Shown here piece by piece: positions 6,180-8,378 of a DNA stretch of 8,378 nucleotides. The notes under the pieces were generated by a model. That model saw nothing but the letters and a program-made list of their open reading frames with translations, was not told the origin of the DNA and ran no database searches. The position numbers and the translations under genes are program-made. Each line of letters starts with the position of its first letter. The stretch's first letter is position 1. Source of the DNA: Clostridia bacterium (GTDB lineage Bacteria > Bacillota_A > Clostridia > Oscillospirales > CAG-272). The DNA lies in NCBI GenBank assembly GCA_017407885.1, contig JAFQVU010000151.1:1-8378 (forward strand). Direction: 5' to 3'.

Positions 6180-6794
6180 TTGGATTTTACCATTGAAAAC
6201 GAGTATCTTTCAAAAGGGTATAAAATAATCTGCGGAACCGACGAAGCCGGCCGCGGACCGCTTTGCGGAAATGTTGTCGCGGGAGCCTGTATCTTGCCCA
6301 ACGGCATCGAGCTTCCGTATCTTAACGATTCCAAAAAACTCACAGAAAAACGCCGTGAAAAGCTGTATGAGCTTATCACGGCTTGTGCAATTTCCTGGGC
6401 GGTCGCCGAGGCAACTCCCGCCGAGATTGACGAATACAATATCCTTAACGCTTCACAGCTTGCAATGCGCCGCGCTGTGGCAAAATTGTCCCCTGCGCCC
6501 GACCTTACACTCGTTGACGGAAATGTGGCGAGGGATTTCACAATGGACACAGTTACTATCGTCGGTGGAGATGCAAAATCTCCGTCCATCGCGGCGGCAT
6601 CAATACTTGCCAAGGTGACACGTGACCGTCAGTTTTACACGCTCGATGCCGAATATCCCACGCTTATGCTTGCAAAGCATAAGGGATATCCGACCAAGGC
6701 ACACTATGAGGCGCTCAAAGCGTACATATCGGAGCACGGTGAAATTCCGTCGATCTACCGCAGAAGCTTCCTCAAAAATCTCGATACAAAATGA
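6180..6794 (+). CDS. rnhB: Ribonuclease HII
   Basis: RNase HII cuts RNA in RNA/DNA hybrids and removes single ribonucleotides misinserted in DNA. Taking the TTG at 6180 as start gives 204 residues. The catalytic acidic set is present: GTDEAGRGP (Asp21, Glu22), LVDGN (Asp113) and GGDAKS (Asp131), followed by SIAAASILAKVTRDR, typical of the family. The C-terminus has GYPTKAHYEAL and SIYRRSFLKNL, as expected. Start choice: an ATG at 6171 is in frame, but the only Shine-Dalgarno-like sequence, AAAGGATG (6166-6173), abuts or includes that ATG. It is correctly spaced for the TTG, whose product begins MDFTIENEY, like family N-termini. Starting at ATG 6171 would add three residues. The gene lies 33 bp after rbgA and overlaps yraN by 4 bp. 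Confidence 0.96.
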   Translation: MDFTIENEYLSKGYKIICGTDEAGRGPLCGNVVAGACILPNGIELPYLNDSKKLTEKRREKLYELITACAISWAVAEATPAEIDEYNILNASQLAMRRAVAKLSPAPDLTLVDGNVARDFTMDTVTIVGGDAKSPSIAAASILAKVTRDRQFYTLDAEYPTLMLAKHKGYPTKAHYEALKAYISEHGEIPSIYRRSFLKNLDTK

Positions 6795-7195
6795 GCTATA
6801 AGAACGCTGTCGGTGCACGCGGAGAAGAGCTTGCAGCCGAATATCTTGTTTCGTGCGGCTATACTGTAAGGGCGCGTAATCTGCATGTGTCGCATGACGA
6901 GTTCGACATAATTGCCGAGGACGGTAAATATATTGTTTTTGTGGAAGTTAAGACACGTGCACAGACAAAAAGCAACATCCGTTACGGCAGACCGGCGATG
7001 GCTGTTGATTATCAAAAGAAGCAAAAGCTTCTTCGCGCGGCAGAGGAATATCTTCGCCGTGAAAAGCCCGGTAAAGCGCCGCGCATTGATGTTATCGAGG
7101 TCTATCTTCCGCCTATAACCGAGCAGACGCCCATCGACATCGCAAGACTTATACCTACACGGATAAATCATATTAGGAACGCGGTGCATAAGTGA
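6791..7195 (+). CDS. yraN: YraN family protein (UPF0102, predicted endonuclease-like)
   Basis: A 134-residue protein with the UPF0102 pattern: GARGEELAAEYLVSCGYTV (8-26), ARNLHVSHDEFDIIAEDG (28-45) and VFVEVKTR (49-56). Then follow YGRPAMAVDYQKKQKLLRAAEEYL and a final segment with RIDVIEV. The acidic residue in DEFDII (Asp39) and the E-V-K motif (Glu52, Lys54) match the PD-(D/E)xK nuclease-like core of the family. The commoner GEIDLI motif is altered to DEFDII. The family is widespread and often next to rnhB; a DNA-processing role is suspected but not established. The start overlaps the rnhB stop in an ATGA arrangement, indicating translational coupling. Confidence 0.92.
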   Translation: MSYKNAVGARGEELAAEYLVSCGYTVRARNLHVSHDEFDIIAEDGKYIVFVEVKTRAQTKSNIRYGRPAMAVDYQKKQKLLRAAEEYLRREKPGKAPRIDVIEVYLPPITEQTPIDIARLIPTRINHIRNAVHK

Positions 7196-7219
7196 TCTGC
7201 TCTGATGAAAGGAACAAAT

Positions 7220-8176
7220 ATGCAAGCTATTCCTTTATTTGATCTTCACTGCGATACCCTCTATGAGTCCCACAAACAAAATGTAAGCCTTATAAAAAAC
7301 GATCTTCATCTCGACTTCACGCGATTGTCTGAATATACCCCGTTTTGCCAGATACTTGCAATGTGGAGTGACCGAAAAATCGACGAGGACACCGCGTACA
7401 GCCGTTTTTTCTCTGCACGTGACAAGCTCACGCGCGAGCTTGCGCTTGCAAATGAGCAGGGCATGTCGATACATTTGTGCAGAAATGCGGATGAGCTGTC
7501 AAAGGCGCATTCGGACGGAGTTAACGCGGTGTTTTTGGCTGTCGAGGGCGGTAAGCTTATTGGCAATGATCTTTCTCGACTTGATGAATTGTATCGCGCT
7601 GGTGTGCGCTTCCTCACTCTGGTGTGGAACGATCCTTGCAAAATAGGCGGAGTCAACGGTACTGATGAGGGACTTACCGAATTCGGCGTGTCTGTCGTTA
7701 AACACTGTTTTTCGCTTGGTATAATCCCCGATCTGTCGCATGCATCTGACAAAATGTGCGACGAGGTTATTGCGCTCTGCGAGGAATTAGACCACGTATG
7801 TATTGCAACTCACTCGAATTCACGTGCCGTATGCGAGCACAGCCGAAACCTTACCGATGAGCGTTTTTGCCGAATCTCAAAGCTTGGCGGTATCGTTGGC
7901 ATAAGCCTTGCGCCTATGCATCTTACGCACAGTGAAGAGTGTACCGTTTATGACATAATCCGCCATATCGAGCATTATGTATCGATCGGCGGCGAGAATA
8001 CCGTATGCCTCGGATGCGACCTTGATGGGGTTGAAACTTTGCCCGATGGGATCTGCGGCGTGTCCGACCTATATAAAATCGCCGATGCTCTCGGACGAAT
8101 TAACTATACGGAAGAATTAATTAAAAAGATATTTTATGCAAACGCCCGAAATTTCATTTCCCTATGGCTAAAATGA
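7220..8176 (+). CDS. Membrane dipeptidase family protein (peptidase family M19, renal dipeptidase-like)
   Basis: M19 enzymes are binuclear-zinc dipeptidases of the amidohydrolase fold that cleave dipeptides, including ones with D-residues in some members. The 318-residue product has DLHCDTL (His10 and Asp12), LAVEGG (Glu109, the bridging ligand), DLSHAS (His174), IATHSNSRAV (His198), HSRNLTDE (207-214) and LGCDLDGVE (263-271). These give the full metal and catalytic set. There is no signal peptide or membrane segment, so despite the family name the protein is probably cytosolic. The start ATG 7220 is preferred over ATG 7205 because AAAGGA at 7208-7213 is correctly spaced for 7220. That site overlaps the first ATG's coding frame, and the shorter product starts like its relatives. 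It lies 24 bp after yraN. No convincing terminator follows; thrC has its own promoter directly downstream. Confidence 0.93.
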   Translation: MQAIPLFDLHCDTLYESHKQNVSLIKNDLHLDFTRLSEYTPFCQILAMWSDRKIDEDTAYSRFFSARDKLTRELALANEQGMSIHLCRNADELSKAHSDGVNAVFLAVEGGKLIGNDLSRLDELYRAGVRFLTLVWNDPCKIGGVNGTDEGLTEFGVSVVKHCFSLGIIPDLSHASDKMCDEVIALCEELDHVCIATHSNSRAVCEHSRNLTDERFCRISKLGGIVGISLAPMHLTHSEECTVYDIIRHIEHYVSIGGENTVCLGCDLDGVETLPDGICGVSDLYKIADALGRINYTEELIKKIFYANARNFISLWLK

Positions 8177-8184
8177 TTTTTTTG

Positions 8185-8201
8185 TGGTATAATATATAAT
8201 G
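8185..8201 (+). promoter_or_regulatory. Extended -10 promoter of thrC
   Basis: TGGTATAATATATAATG contains a perfect TATAAT (8188-8193) with an upstream TG in the extended -10 position. No good -35 is seen 17 bp upstream, where the sequence is TGGCTA within the end of the dipeptidase gene. The 17 bases match exactly those at 3298-3314. The predicted leader is about 58 nt, with only a tiny CGCC/GGCG hairpin (8220-8231). No T-box or riboswitch is recognisable. Confidence 0.7.
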
Positions 8202-8257
8202 TATAAGTATTGATAAAAACGCCGTAGGGCGGAATTATAAATTTTACGGAGGTTCCG

Positions 8258-8378
8258 ATGAATTATATTACAACGAGAGGCGGCAAGGACTGCGTTTCTG
8301 CCGCAGGAGCCATCAAGCAGGGACTTGCCTCGGACGGCGGTCTTTTTATGCCCGAAGTTATCCCGACACTTGACGCCA
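8258..8378 (+). CDS. thrC: Threonine synthase, N-terminal part (continues beyond window)
   Basis: ThrC converts O-phosphohomoserine to threonine with PLP. The 40 visible codons read MNYITTRGGKDCVSAAGAI, then KQGLASDGGLFMPEVIPTLD. This is the hallmark N-terminus of threonine synthases of the longer (about 490-residue) type: Y.STRG, then A...GLA.DGGLF.P. The PLP lysine and the rest of the protein lie outside the window. GGAGG at 8248-8252, five bases before the ATG, is a strong ribosome binding site. The gene has its own promoter. Its product would use the phosphohomoserine made by a homoserine kinase, possibly the ApgM-like protein encoded at 3373-4584. Confidence 0.93.
   Translation, partial: MNYITTRGGKDCVSAAGAIKQGLASDGGLFMPEVIPTLDA

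Noticed and set aside
6062..6613. Open frame on the minus strand opposite rbgA and rnhB
   Set aside because: Low-complexity Ser/Ala-rich shadow translation; the plus strand carries the conserved RNase HII motifs.
8150..8184. T-run after the dipeptidase gene as an intrinsic terminator
   Set aside because: The eight T residues at 8176-8183 are not preceded by a GC-rich stem; the run lies within the thrC promoter region instead.
8194..8257. T-box or riboswitch in the thrC leader
   Set aside because: The leader is only about 58 nt with one tiny hairpin; none of the conserved T-box or riboswitch elements is present.

Overview
The window looks like a chromosomal segment of a spore-forming low-to-middle GC Firmicute, most likely a Clostridia/Oscillospirales-type gut organism. 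The reasons are a spoIVB-type sporulation protease gene, strong GGAGG-type ribosome binding sites, TATAAT promoters, and the lepB-rbgA-rnhB-yraN gene order found in Firmicutes. No genus can be named from the sequence alone.

Left edge (1-193): this is the end of an integrated element. It holds the last 48 codons of what looks like a large serine recombinase, followed by a 45-bp tail with a perfect 11-bp inverted repeat and a 12-bp direct repeat. The element ends inside the 3' part of spoIVB. The spoIVB gene (190-1332, minus strand) keeps its PDZ domain and its putative His/Asp/Ser catalytic residues, but its reading frame runs into element DNA right after the conserved THVxVN segment and stops two codons later. 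The arrangement resembles the sporulation-gene-interrupting elements such as skin in sigK, here in the protease that signals for pro-sigma-K processing. It is the most interesting part of the window.

Divergent block (1333-3253): about 300 bp of intergenic DNA carries a probable promoter for a two-gene unit. That unit is a membrane-anchored phosphodiester glycosidase (NAGPA domain) overlapping tadA (tRNA adenosine deaminase), closed by a clear intrinsic terminator at 3219-3253.

Main operon (3278-8176): a strong promoter precedes six co-oriented, closely spaced genes. They are an ApgM-family phosphatase-superfamily enzyme of the kind proposed to act as homoserine kinase, signal peptidase I (lepB), the 50S assembly GTPase RbgA, RNase HII (rnhB), YraN and an M19 membrane-type dipeptidase. 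The lepB-rbgA-rnhB-yraN core is a conserved Firmicutes housekeeping group. RplS, which often precedes it, is absent here and the ApgM-like gene is in that place.

Right edge (8185-8378): a second promoter, identical over 17 bp to the one before the ApgM-like gene, drives thrC (threonine synthase), of which 40 codons are visible. Together the ApgM-like enzyme (putative homoserine phosphorylation) and ThrC would supply the last two steps of threonine synthesis. I saw no tRNA or rRNA gene, CRISPR array, IS element or riboswitch.
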